Positions 1-9,218 of a DNA stretch of 64,000 bases are shown here, piece by piece (the stretch's first letter is position 1; every line of letters begins with the position of its first letter). Below the pieces are notes generated by a model. That model made no database searches and was not told the origin of the DNA. It saw nothing but the letters and a program-made list of their open reading frames with translations. The translations under genes were made by a program, and so were the position numbers. The stretch is from Lenzites betulinus (lineage: Eukaryota; Basidiomycota; Agaricomycetes; Polyporales; Polyporaceae): positions 992,001 to 1,056,000 of the forward strand of contig JABYQU010000006.1 of NCBI GenBank assembly GCA_022264855.1. The letters run 5' to 3'.

Positions 1-8
1 TATATAAG
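1..8 (+). promoter_or_regulatory. TATA box of the methyltransferase gene
   Basis: The window opens with TATATAAG, 64 bases before the ATG at 73. That spacing suits a TATA box with a short 5' leader. It is assigned from the motif and its distance only. Confidence 0.5.
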
Positions 9-72
9 CATGTTGGTCGACTAGCATATACGGTGCACAGCACTCGTGTCTTTGTACTGTCCGCCACAACTC

Positions 73-1278
73 ATGGCAATCGAACTGGTCTCAGCCGAAG
101 CACCATATAGCGACAGTGATCCCGACGGAGCCTTCGCATACCTTGTGCCGGTTGACAATGACGAGATTCCAACGTATTTTTTAGCCAGAGGAGCTAGGCT
201 CTTCGCACGCAACCCCGATGTCCCATACCCTCTTCCGGTGGACCCGCGGGAGCAATTTGTACGTTCCGTGTTTGGCTGAGGCTCTTCTGGGTACTGACAA
301 GTGATATCTCGCCAGAGGCAGAATGATCTTCATGATGTCATCCGTGGTTTGACTTGGAACCGTTGCGCCGAATGGCTCTTACACGCTCTCGAAAATCATC
401 CGAACGAGCGTCGTCGCGTGCTAGACGTTGGAACTGGTACTGGCGCATGGTACGAATCCGCGTTATCGCTCAGCTATTCGCTTTCAATTGCTCATGAAAT
501 GTCTGTAGGATGCTCGAAATGGCAGAACATTTCCCTCATGTACTATTCACTGGGATCGACATAGGCATGTTATCAACTGTATCTGTATAATAGCCCCCTT
601 CTCTAAGCTTCGTCACAGTACCCATATCTACGCGCTCTCCCCCTGCAAACGTGATCCTTCAGTTATACGATGTTACGCTTGGACTTCCGCACGCTTCTTC
701 TTCCTTCGATATTATACATGCACGCATGATTACTCTGGGAGTACGTCTCATGCCTTCAAGAATGCCGTGACTTGAGTGCTCACCGACATTTACAGGTACG
801 CGACTACTTGGCATTCGTGAACGAAGCTGCCCGTGTTCTCAGACCGGGAGGCCTCCTTTCTATATGCGAGTGGACGAGGTCGATCGGCATCTCGGGTCAG
901 ATCGATGTTGCTCTCCGTGCACCTCGGGCTTGCGCGTTTCTCATCGTTCTCGACAACGCCCTTCGTTCAACACTCAATTATCCTCCGACAGCCTTCGATA
1001 TGGCAAGATGTGTCGCCAACCAAGAAGAACTACGCACCCTTCAATCCTCCGTCATTTCTGTACCGGTGGGCGACTGGCACGAAGACCAAAACATGAAGGC
1101 GCTCGGTGTGAAGTATCGCGACGTCCTTGTCGCATATGCTCACTCCATGCGCACATTCCTGGAGGGGTTTCACGCCGCAGACGATGTGGATGGGTTGATA
1201 GATGGATTCATCGCCGATCTACATGGTCAGAATTCGCTTGTTTCAGCCTACTATGTCAATCACGCCGAGCGGATTTGA
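73..1278 (+). CDS. SAM-dependent methyltransferase (LaeA/UMTA-like), five exons
   Basis: This is a class I S-adenosylmethionine-dependent methyltransferase of the kind common near fungal secondary-metabolism genes; its substrate cannot be told. Predicted exons are 73-258, 316-449, 509-564, 619-740 and 796-1278. They keep phase throughout and give 326 residues. Motif I (VLDVGTGTG) ends exon 2. Exon 3 supplies the following helix and strand (HFPHVLFTGIDI), exon 4 contains YDVTLGLPHASSSFDIIHAR, and exon 5 opens with VRDYLAFVNEAARVLRPGG, the usual post-motif-III signature. Introns are 54-59 nt. The third one starts with GC (AG|GCATGT) instead of GT. The exon 2 start could be 316 or 322. The next gene is convergent. 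The family call is firm; any link to a pathway is not. Confidence 0.88.
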
Positions 1279-1498
1279 AGATGGTGGGTGGGTGAGTGGG
1301 CGGGCGGGCGGGTGCATCGTTCGTAACATCGAAGTAGCGAGATTGCAGTTATGTTGTAGAGCAGCTTGCGTTAGTGTTGCGCCCCGATGTATATCACTGC
1401 TGCTCTTTCTAAAGGCACGCCCTTCGCGATGACAGTCTCTTGAATTGTCCGAAGGTTACTATCATTATAAACGTGCATACAGAGACCAGTATCCTGCC

Positions 1499-3026
1499 CT
1501 ACTCCCGGAGTGCGTGCTCGCCATTCCACCCCAAGAGCTTCTCGAAAGGGCAGTCGTCCACGCTATGATCCGCGCCGTGGCAGCCGGAGCAGACGATGTT
1601 CGCGACCCGCGATCCAACACGCACGAAGCTGTGAGCATACTCCGCAGCTCCTAGGACGTTCCGCCATATGCACCAGAGATCGGGGGAAGTCGTAGGGGAC
1701 GCACAATATACGTTCACAATCCACTCTCCCGAGCGAGAGCGCCGAGCCACCTGTACCTTCAGAGACTGCGCGAGAACGTCCGCGATAACCTCCGGCGGGC
1801 AATCACGGAATCGAGGATTGTCAACTGCGAAAGAGGCGGTGAAGAGACGATACTTGGGGGAGAACATGGTCCGTCGAACGATATCCTTCAAAGTAGCGGG
1901 GTCCTGGCTGGTAAAGCCCCGGAGAGTGAAGAGGAGGTCAGGTATGACCGGAAGGAGGTCGTAGGCGAAAAAGGAGAGCGCCTCTGTCGACCAGCACGTA
2001 TGTTTCTTCAGCTTGGTAGCGACCTTTTCGGTAAGATTATAGGCGAGGTACGTCGTGGGGAGGGGAAATATGGTATCACCGCTCTCATCTCGCGCAGCGA
2101 TAGGAGCAGCAACTTCGACAGTAGGGCATCCCGTGATCTCGACGAAAGAGGCCTTGATCGCAGCAGTAATCGCCGTCGCGGCCTCTGAAGACGGATACCC
2201 AAGCCCATATACTTGAACGCCGACAGTTGTGGACGACTGACGGCCCTCCCAGTCTCGCAGTTGCTGGGGGTGTAGGTTCCGAGTAAGGGCCCTTGGTTCG
2301 GAACGGTGGATGGTGGGAAACCCCCCGATAGGCGTCGGGAGAAAAATCATGCGAAATGATGACGCCGGGCCGGCGAAAGCATCGCTATTAGGCAGAGGAA
2401 CACGGCCAGCGTGGTCCGGCACATTGGGAGGAGTTCTCGGGTTTCGATTCGGACCTTGGGCGGTATGATGGACTTCGGGCGCGCCGGGGACTTCACGACC
2501 GTCGGGGGATGACGCGTTCCCGCGTGATGAACGATGCGCAGTGCTTTCGACGAAGGGGGAGCCCAGGGGAGCAACAAAATGCGTCGTAGAGCTGTGTGCA
2601 GATGCGTCCATCGGCTGATGTCCGGACCCCTCGATGGGCACAGCAGACGTCGAGGGGGGCGCTTCGTCGTTGTCGCACGGGCCAGGGAATGCTACGGGTG
2701 GACCGTCCGGCGTCGCAGGGATCGGCGGAGCCGGGACGATCCCGTTGCTCTCAGCGGGGCTAGAGCTGTCGCCAGATGGAGCCCTCACCCAGCGGTTACC
2801 CCGTCTGCGCCGCGCATTGACTCCTCCTGACGCAAGCGGGCCAGTAACAAGCGCTGGGAGGCGGATACGCTCAGTTTTGTTTATGATCTGATACACACGC
2901 GAAATACTTACCTGCTTCACCGGGCTCGATGTCTACCTCCATAGAGTCGCTACGAGGTCTCTTTCGGCCGGCCGCACTATCGTTCAGGTTTAGAGCGCCT
3001 TGAGTTCGTTCCAGAGTGGGCAGCAT
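1499..3026 (-). CDS. Gag-like CCHC zinc-knuckle protein, two exons
   Basis: The predicted protein has 489 residues from exons 3026-2912 and 2853-1499, split by a 58-nt intron. The N-terminal third is Pro/Ser-rich and low complexity with a basic stretch (GRKRPRSDS). The middle begins around LPTPIGGFPTIHRSEPRAL. Near the C-terminus lies a perfect C-x2-C-x4-H-x4-C knuckle (CSGCHGADHSVDDC) followed by PFEKLLGWNG. This layout matches a very numerous agaricomycete family that is Gag-like, as I recall it. No reverse transcriptase, protease or integrase lies next to it, so it is either a domesticated or orphaned gag or a solo copy. A nucleic-acid-binding role is inferred from the knuckle. The frame is intact with no internal stop. 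Confidence 0.72.
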
Positions 3027-3922
3027 CGAGATGCAGATATGAAAGCTTCCAAGTGCCGTCCTGCATCTCCGGTGCTCCTTTTAACTGCATTCCCGTAGAT
3101 CCTCGACCAGTGTGTACCTACACAAAGATTAACCACACTTCAGCGGTTACAACTGCGTTGCCTCATGAGGAGGACGGACCCGGCCCGCGGGATCGATCGG
3201 CATCCTAGTCGGATATGGAGTGGGACCTTATGACCCCACACTATAGTGGTCAGCATCAGGCGCATCCAATATACAACAGAATGTTCTGTTCACCTCGACG
3301 CGGTAGATCGATCCCTGTGCAGAATTAGCCGTTGATAAGCTTTTGGATCGATCAGCAAGGTTTAGAACGAGACCTGCCCCGATTGCGTCAGCCGCGGATT
3401 AGTTGCGGCGAAGCAGAGTAGCGTATACCTCATGCCAGTCTACACACAACTTTCTACGAGGGATCACTGGATTTCCGCTGTCGCTGAGCGGGTCCATCCT
3501 TGATTAGGCGATAGACAGACCTGTGATGGTCCACCGATTCACGGTGAGATCACCGCCGACTGATCAGAAAGGATGGCTCTGAGCGGTGCGTTGTGCACGA
3601 AGCGCCCGACATTCCGTCCTCTGTTCCCACGCCACGTTCCTGCGTAAACGCTCTCCACCGTTTGCACAACCGCCCGCCGCCTCACTCACTCATTCCGACT
3701 GCTCGTCGCCAGCGTCACGGTCTGCAACCCACCCCAAATTCAACGTTGGTGTTACTCCCACTGAATGTTTTTGATTCGGGTTCTTGGTCTCTCTTTACTC
3801 AGGTGAAAGATCTGATCGTTCAGCCGGTGAGGAAAACATGTTCCGACCCAAACCGCTCTAAACCTCTACATCTATAGAAAGATTGCGTGAGATATATAGC
3901 TTACGCCATTTGCCTAGTCAGC
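3027..3922. other. Intergenic, no gene recognised
   Basis: No convincing coding segment was found. The open frames here are short, lack protein-like composition and do not connect by consistent splice sites. The stretch carries the upstream regions of two divergent genes (the Gag-like gene on the minus strand and the orphan gene starting at 3972). Confidence 0.5.
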
Positions 3923-3930
3923 TATATATA
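3923..3930 (+). promoter_or_regulatory. TATA box of the orphan gene at 3972
   Basis: TATATATA sits 41 bases before the ATG at 3972. A second TATATA lies about 30 bases further upstream. The position suits a core promoter with a very short leader. Confidence 0.45.
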
Positions 3931-3971
3931 CCAGCCGTATGACATGCAGTTCTCGACTCAGACGCCCCCGT

Positions 3972-4722
3972 ATGACTTTTGGGACTCTCGACCACCTTGC
4001 GGCCCCGCGTCCACCGATATGGCCGTATAACCACGATGCTCTTGTACGGCGCATTGGTGAGAGCTACGACGATATACTGGAGTATTGCGATGGTGATCTA
4101 TCACCATGGGCTTGGTGAGCGATTTGTCATTGTTATCTGTATGTATGCTGAACGATGGGCTAGGCCAGTCAATTACGCCGGCGCGCGGGTACCACCTGAC
4201 GAACTTTCTGCACATCGCTCTGCTTACGAGATGCGTTTCCCGGGGTGTCTATGCAACTCCCGTTTGGTGGATAGCGTACATTATGAGGCAGCTATCTTTT
4301 GTGTTGAACGAGGGCACCTTTCGGGTCTATGGGTCGCCGCTTGCGCTCGTGGACATTGCAGCTACCTTGGTAAATGCCTTACACCACCTCGCCAATTGCA
4401 GTTTCTTCTCATCAGCACTTCTAGTTGTCATTGAAGATTATTATGCCAGACGAGGCATTCTTGTAAGGCGCTACCGTCGTCGATGTGAGTTACGCGGTTG
4501 TCTTAGTCCTTGAGATGCTCATACCTACCCTCAGTTCTGAATTCGTTCGCCACTCCCTTAACGCTCAACTTAGAAGGGCTGAGTGTATCGAATGATGCCC
4601 CAACAGAGCCAGGCACGCCACTTGCTGCTATGCTGACGACTACGGTCGTGCGCGTAGATCGTTTCATCACTACAATGTCCCTCGCTCTACATGGCTTGCA
4701 AGCATACTCACCACATCAATAA
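3972..4722 (+). CDS. Uncharacterised orphan protein, four exons
   Basis: Exons 3972-4114, 4164-4369, 4425-4484 and 4535-4722 splice in phase into 198 residues. The true reading frame changes at each exon. The N-terminal part contains NHDALVRRIGESYDDILEYC and a Trp-rich LSPWAWPVNYAG segment. The centre has four cysteines spaced within about 60 residues (PGCLCN, FCVERG, VAACARGHCSY), followed by a basic run ending in RRYRRRF. The C-terminal 60 residues are Ser/Thr-rich. I do not recognise a named domain. It resembles cysteine-containing hypothetical proteins that are expanded in Polyporales, but that is from memory. No signal peptide or membrane segment is apparent. The canonical splice sites and the TATA box just upstream favour a functional gene. 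Confidence 0.6.
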
Positions 4723-4898
4723 ACTCTATGCACAATACATACAGGTCATCGAATCGTCACTCGCTCCTCGAACGAATATCCTATTCGTCAGAACTAGCCC
4801 GTTACCATGAACGTGCTAGAAGATAACAAGCGCCGTTCTTGGGGGCAATTTGCTCTTAGTAATGCCCTCCCGTGAAGCACATTGGCAGGCCATCCCTA

Positions 4899-5616
4899 TC
4901 AGGCCACTGCCGAGTGCTTCGGATTCCACGGTGTTATGAGGTACAGGGCGCCTTCTACAAACGACTGTCGGCACCAGCAATCCCCCGATTTCGACTTCAA
5001 CCGCAATGCTACCCATGCTATACATGTCACGGTTGGCTGCGAGAAGACATGCTTCGGTGCTGCCTCAGCTGGAAACCTATGAACTGATAACGGATATATT
5101 ACGTTGGGCCTATCCATTTCCGAGTGCAGGTGCGCATACGAGTTATATCTGTCACGTCTAGATGGATTGAATTGCCCAAGCTTGTCATGTCTAGTTGTAG
5201 AACGCACCTGATAATCCGGGGCCGCATGCGCTGGGAGCGCATCCAGATACTTCCTCACCAGCGCTGTCACATATTTCCTGCTCTGGTGTAAGATAAGTAT
5301 AGCACGACACTATGCTTTTCTATTTACTCACCGCATATTTGAATACATAGAAGGCATACGAAGTCGAACGTAGGCCGTGAAGAATCCATTGCATCGCCGT
5401 AGACAAAGTGCGCTCCAGTACGCGCAGGAGGAAGACGCTGGCCACTCGCAAACAGTGATGTCGGTACAGCGACAGTTGCTTACATGTGCGAGACTTCAGG
5501 TCGACATCGTGAGGGCAAACGAATAAGACATAGACCGTCATTATCACGATAGCTGCACGGAAGCCACGGTCCAACCAGCGACGGAACGTCGTGGGGCGGA
5601 GGAGCCATTTGCGCAT
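4899..5616 (-). CDS. Possible small membrane protein, structure uncertain
   Basis: The first exon starts at 5616 with MRKWLLRPTTFRRWLDRGF and continues into a hydrophobic signal-anchor-like stretch (AAIVIMTVYVLFVC). Downstream, KYVTALVRKYLDALPAHAA follows a good acceptor near 5273. One in-phase reading needs a 46-nt intron beginning at a GTAAGC donor near 5486, then a second intron with a GTGAGT donor near 5332. The 3' end near 4899 is not certain. I do not recognise the family. Because the middle can be read in more than one frame, this may instead be a decayed gene. Treat the coordinates as the envelope of the coding-like sequence. Confidence 0.35.
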
Positions 5617-6041
5617 GACAGAGCTTTGGACGTCGAAGTTGGCGATGCGGGATAACGTGGGCAGCCTCAACTACTCTGGGTATATATGAATAACATGACT
5701 TGGCTGGGGTGCGGCGTATGATTTCTGCCGTACCCGTCACGGTCCGGAGAAAAGGTGTACGAGGTGGATGAAAATGAAATATTGATATAAACTCTCATGA
5801 CTGACTTGTTCAAGTCGCTGATACTATAAGGGCGGTTTCAAGGTTTCAAGGTCAAGCACGCGCCGTACAACTACCAATCACTGGAAATCGGATCTGAGAT
5901 CTGAGATCCTGAGTTCACCGGCACTTTCCATGAGGCGTCTACGAGCGGCGCTTCAAGTTCGTTACCGAAATCGATACTTCGCTCTCGTTCACTCATTGAC
6001 CCGCTCGCCCGGCATAACAAAAATATGGAAGAATCCACCGT
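5617..6041. other. Intergenic, no gene recognised
   Basis: This is AT-richer spacer between two divergently placed genes. It has no exon-like segment with protein-like composition on either strand. The long minus-strand frame beginning at 6434 that covers part of it is antisense to the next gene. Confidence 0.45.
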
Positions 6042-6050
6042 TATATATAT
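6042..6050 (+). promoter_or_regulatory. TATA-like run upstream of the F-box gene
   Basis: TATATATAT occurs 54 bases before an ATG at 6104 and 152 before the ATG at 6202. The closer ATG would open a three-base coding exon joined by a 74-nt intron to the main exon, adding about ten residues. The TATA position slightly favours that longer start. Confidence 0.4.
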
Positions 6051-6201
6051 CCCACCATGTATCACATCTGTTTTCAATTGTAGCCCAACCTCTTCCCTTG
6101 AACATGGTACGTGTCTTGTAAGGGTTAGTTGTCGTACACAAGCTGACGCCTCACACCGGTATCTGTGCGCATAGAAGCACCTCCTCGTTATCGTACTCGC
6201 C

Positions 6202-7726
6202 ATGGATGATGTGGGGACACTCGTATTCTCCCATATATCGGCAAAGGCCCTTCTGCTCTTGTCACGAACATGCAGAGACGCGAGGGATGCAGTTTGCAGA
6301 TATATCAAGCAGGCGTACGATGTGAATGCCTCCCTCGCCAGGTTTTTCCCAGATCCCGTTGGATTCCGATCGTTGCAGGCGCGCACGGCAACTTTGGTTT
6401 CAGGTTCTTTCGCCTTACAGTTCTTCGACCGCACCTTCTATCCAAGCTCAGACCTCGACATCTATGTACACTCCCAGCACCGCCGCGAAGTCGGGATGTG
6501 GATCCTGAGCATGGGCTATACTTTCTCCGCTTCCAAAGGGCAGGACCCCCGCTTCGATATCGCCGCCATGAACCCCCTTCAAAGCAAGGGCCTCCACTAC
6601 GTCATGCCAGGCGTTTCTGCAATCTTCACATTTCACCGCAAGACAGACGCGGGGCGATTGAAGGTCCAGATAATCGTCGCGCGCCGGTCACCGATGGAGG
6701 TAGTGCTCGGATTCCATTCAAGTGAGTGTGACTTCAGTTTCCTTCAATGGCATTGGTACTGACGTGGTTCAGCTTGTGTGATGAATGTCATAGCGTACGA
6801 CACTGCCTACTGTCTGTTCCCCCGTGCGACATTAGAGGAACGTCGGTCGCTTCTCAGCTGGTCGTCCCAAGGGCGATCTAAAAGGAGAGCCGAAGGTCTA
6901 GTCAAGTATGCCGCGCGAGGTTTCCGTATGTTGGAGTTCCTCGACGATAGTGAGCTCTGGCAATCTGAACCGAACCGCTCGTTCCCCTTTGGACCACGTT
7001 GGATGGGCGATCCCAGTAGCTGGTCTATCTCCCTCGATATGAAAGGCGTCACTGCCCCTCCCCCCGCCAATCCCTACTCATCTGTTCGCACGCGAGACCC
7101 CGTCGCCGTAACCAATTTCTCATTGCGATACAACCGGAGCGACGGCGCTATCATGGACTTCACGTTGTTCAGCAGCCCCGTGGTCCAGTTCTCCTACGTG
7201 ATGAGCAACACCGACCTGGTGGATTATCTGACGAACGTCTTCCAAACGAAGACTCGCGGCGAAATATACAAGGTCACAATTTGTGGATTGGAGGATTGGC
7301 AATAGTAAGTCGGCCTGTAACGTTGACAAAGATTTGTATGAACTCATACTCATGGTACCGCTATAGCTGGGATAGCGAGATGGCGGCCATGTGTATGCAT
7401 TACATCTCACGCGTAAGACGGCGGAGGGCCTCCTGCCTATGTTTAGGGTGATAGGTCGCAGGATTTTTCCGGGAGTAGCATGGTCGCGTATGCGTGACAC
7501 AAAGCGTGCATGTATTGTGATCTCAATTTCATAGCGTAACGAACGTAGCAGACTCAACCTCGCGCATCGACTGCAGCCTGTCCGCCCACGCAGCACGGCT
7601 TGCGTACGCATGCAGAACCTCACCGCCGACCGCAATGCACCGCATAAGGGCTGTTGGCCGTACCACATAGCCATGTCCGCCACCTCAATATCCAGCAGCC
7701 AAGGCGGCGGAATCACACGCCAGTAA
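6202..7726 (+). CDS. F-box-like protein with nucleotidyltransferase-like domain
   Basis: Predicted exons are 6202-6721, 6773-7304, 7367-7412 and 7535-7726, about 429 residues. The N-terminus (VFSHISAKALLLLSRTCRDA) has the Leu/Ser/Cys pattern of an F-box, which would link to Skp1 in an SCF ubiquitin ligase. Residues about 70-95 contain GSFALQFFDRTFYPSSDLDIYVH. The GS and the DLDIYV spacing look like a nucleotidyltransferase fold (GS...DxD). The rest (CVMNVIAYDTAYCLFPRAT and on) is shared with an expanded agaricomycete family I recall but cannot name. The last intron (122 nt) is longer than its neighbours; if it is not spliced, translation stops at 7451. An upstream start at 6104 is possible. 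Catalysis is not established, since a third acidic residue was not identified. Confidence 0.68.
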
Positions 7727-8537
7727 GTTTCTTTGCTTCAGCGCATACTCAAGAATTGGCTGAGTGATTGACTACCCTCGGGGCGAAGCCGCGCGCGCGG
7801 CGCGGCGCGGATGACAGGTCTAGCGATGCATGCGCCATCGTCGGCGCGCCGGGGAAGAGTCCCTAACGAGCGGATGTCCAGCAACAGGTGCCGCGCAGGC
7901 CATATCACAGCTGTCATGGCGTGGACCAACGACTGCTGGATGACGGCGAGCTGATCGTATGGCGAGGGCCAAGTGATCGGCTTGGTACTGCAAGAGCTGC
8001 TCGCTGGAAACGAGGTAAGTACTCGCTTCGCGATAGTACCAGAACCATATACATGGAGAGCGCCGCGGCGATCGATGAACCCCGCGCGACCAAACGAACC
8101 CTTCGCGACCCTGCAAAACCGATCGCTTGTGTCTCCGGAGTACTTCAGCACCGCAAAGAGAGGACAATAGACCTAGGAGTGTATCCCACGATGTGCGCAT
8201 GCATCTCTGATGACGAGCGCATGTTCCGGTGGTACACAACGGCGCTCTCGGAGGATGTCTTTGAAGGCCTAATCAGGAAAGTGTTTTTGCGATACTTCTT
8301 TGTTCGACCTAAAAAGCATTTCCGTGACACAGGAATGGTTTTCCCACCGATCGATGCAGGAGGGACAGTGGAGGGACCGGTTCACCACGCTCTATGCATC
8401 GTTGTGTCCCCCCACCCTCAGCCCGCCACCGTAATGCCAACATCTGCCTCTCTGTTCAAGTGGCATGAATTGCCGGCCCGTATCACCATGTCTGAGTCTG
8501 CGTCAATGTAAGCCCAGTTCCCGCCGAATACAGCGCC
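7727..8537. other. Uncertain region, possible upstream exons
   Basis: A long plus-strand frame (7888-8511) and overlapping minus-strand frames cover this stretch, but none forms a recognisable protein. The plus frame includes ELIVWRGPSDRLG and RKVFLRYFFVRPKKHF, which could be exons of the gene that follows. A very GC-rich GCGCGG run lies near 7790-7812. Confidence 0.3.
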
Positions 8538-9099
8538 ATGAGCATTATTGAAGGATGGCGGGGGATGCGTAGCATCGACGATGCCGGGGGGAGCACGGTA
8601 GAAATATCGAACTGGTTACAATGTCGGGTCCGTTTCCGACATGCTGCGGAAGCCATAGTCCACCACACCGCCATCTGGGTACGTCTGCGCATGTTCATGG
8701 CCAATGTCATACGAGGCTTACCCGTCGCCTACTCGCACCACAGAGGGGGGATGTCCCAGACAGAATTGTCGACAAGATATGCGAGGGATATCGGGAACAC
8801 ATCGATGCTGCTCATGCATGGTTGCACGCATCCCTGAACTTATGGGAGAAGGCGGATAATGAAGGGAAGGTGAGTCTACCGACGAATTGTACATTCGCGC
8901 TCTGTCGTTCTGATGAAGCCCCAAGGGGGGCTTGCTCCCATTCGACATCGCGCCATCGCCTTCGACCGCTGCAACCTTTTTCTTTAGCACATTATTTGCG
9001 TCTATACTAGGAGTGTCTCTCGTCATTGTAGCTGATTTGTCCGCCGTTATATCCTGGTATGCTATACTCATCCTGAACGACTCGTGCGTATGCGCTTGA
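8538..9099 (+). CDS. Small protein with C-terminal membrane segments, three exons
   Basis: Exons 8538-8678, 8744-8869 and 8926-9099 are each a multiple of three and join in phase 0 through 65- and 56-nt introns, giving 146 residues. Exon 2 is a helical segment (VPDRIVDKICEGYREHIDAA...NLWEKADNEGK). Exon 3 encodes two adjacent hydrophobic stretches (AATFFFSTLFASILGVSLVI and ADLSAVISWYAILIL), so the product is probably membrane-embedded at its C-terminus. The ATG at 8538 is the first in frame, but coding may begin further upstream. The 3' end could be extended by one more intron near 9083. I do not recognise the family. It converges on the WD40 gene, whose stop lies 120 bases away. Confidence 0.5.
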
Positions 9100-9218
9100 T
9101 CTGCCTATCACTCAGCGCGGACATGGACAAGACGTCGTAGTTAACCCAGCGACGATGTACGTTATACGGGATCGCGTACGAGGCCAAGGTTCGTACTTTT
9201 ACATTTCCGCCGACACAG

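Noticed and set aside
1283..1315. GGGTGGGTGGG run after the methyltransferase stop as a G-quadruplex or telomere-like repeat
   Set aside because: It could form a quadruplex but is short and imperfect, does not match the fungal telomere unit TTAGGG, and lies in a 3' flank.
5871..6434. 187-codon minus-strand frame
   Set aside because: It is antisense to the start of the F-box gene, and lacks splice support and protein-like order.
7790..7812. GCGCGG-rich run suggesting a CpG-type control element
   Set aside because: Short simple GC sequence; nothing ties it to a promoter or a structured RNA.
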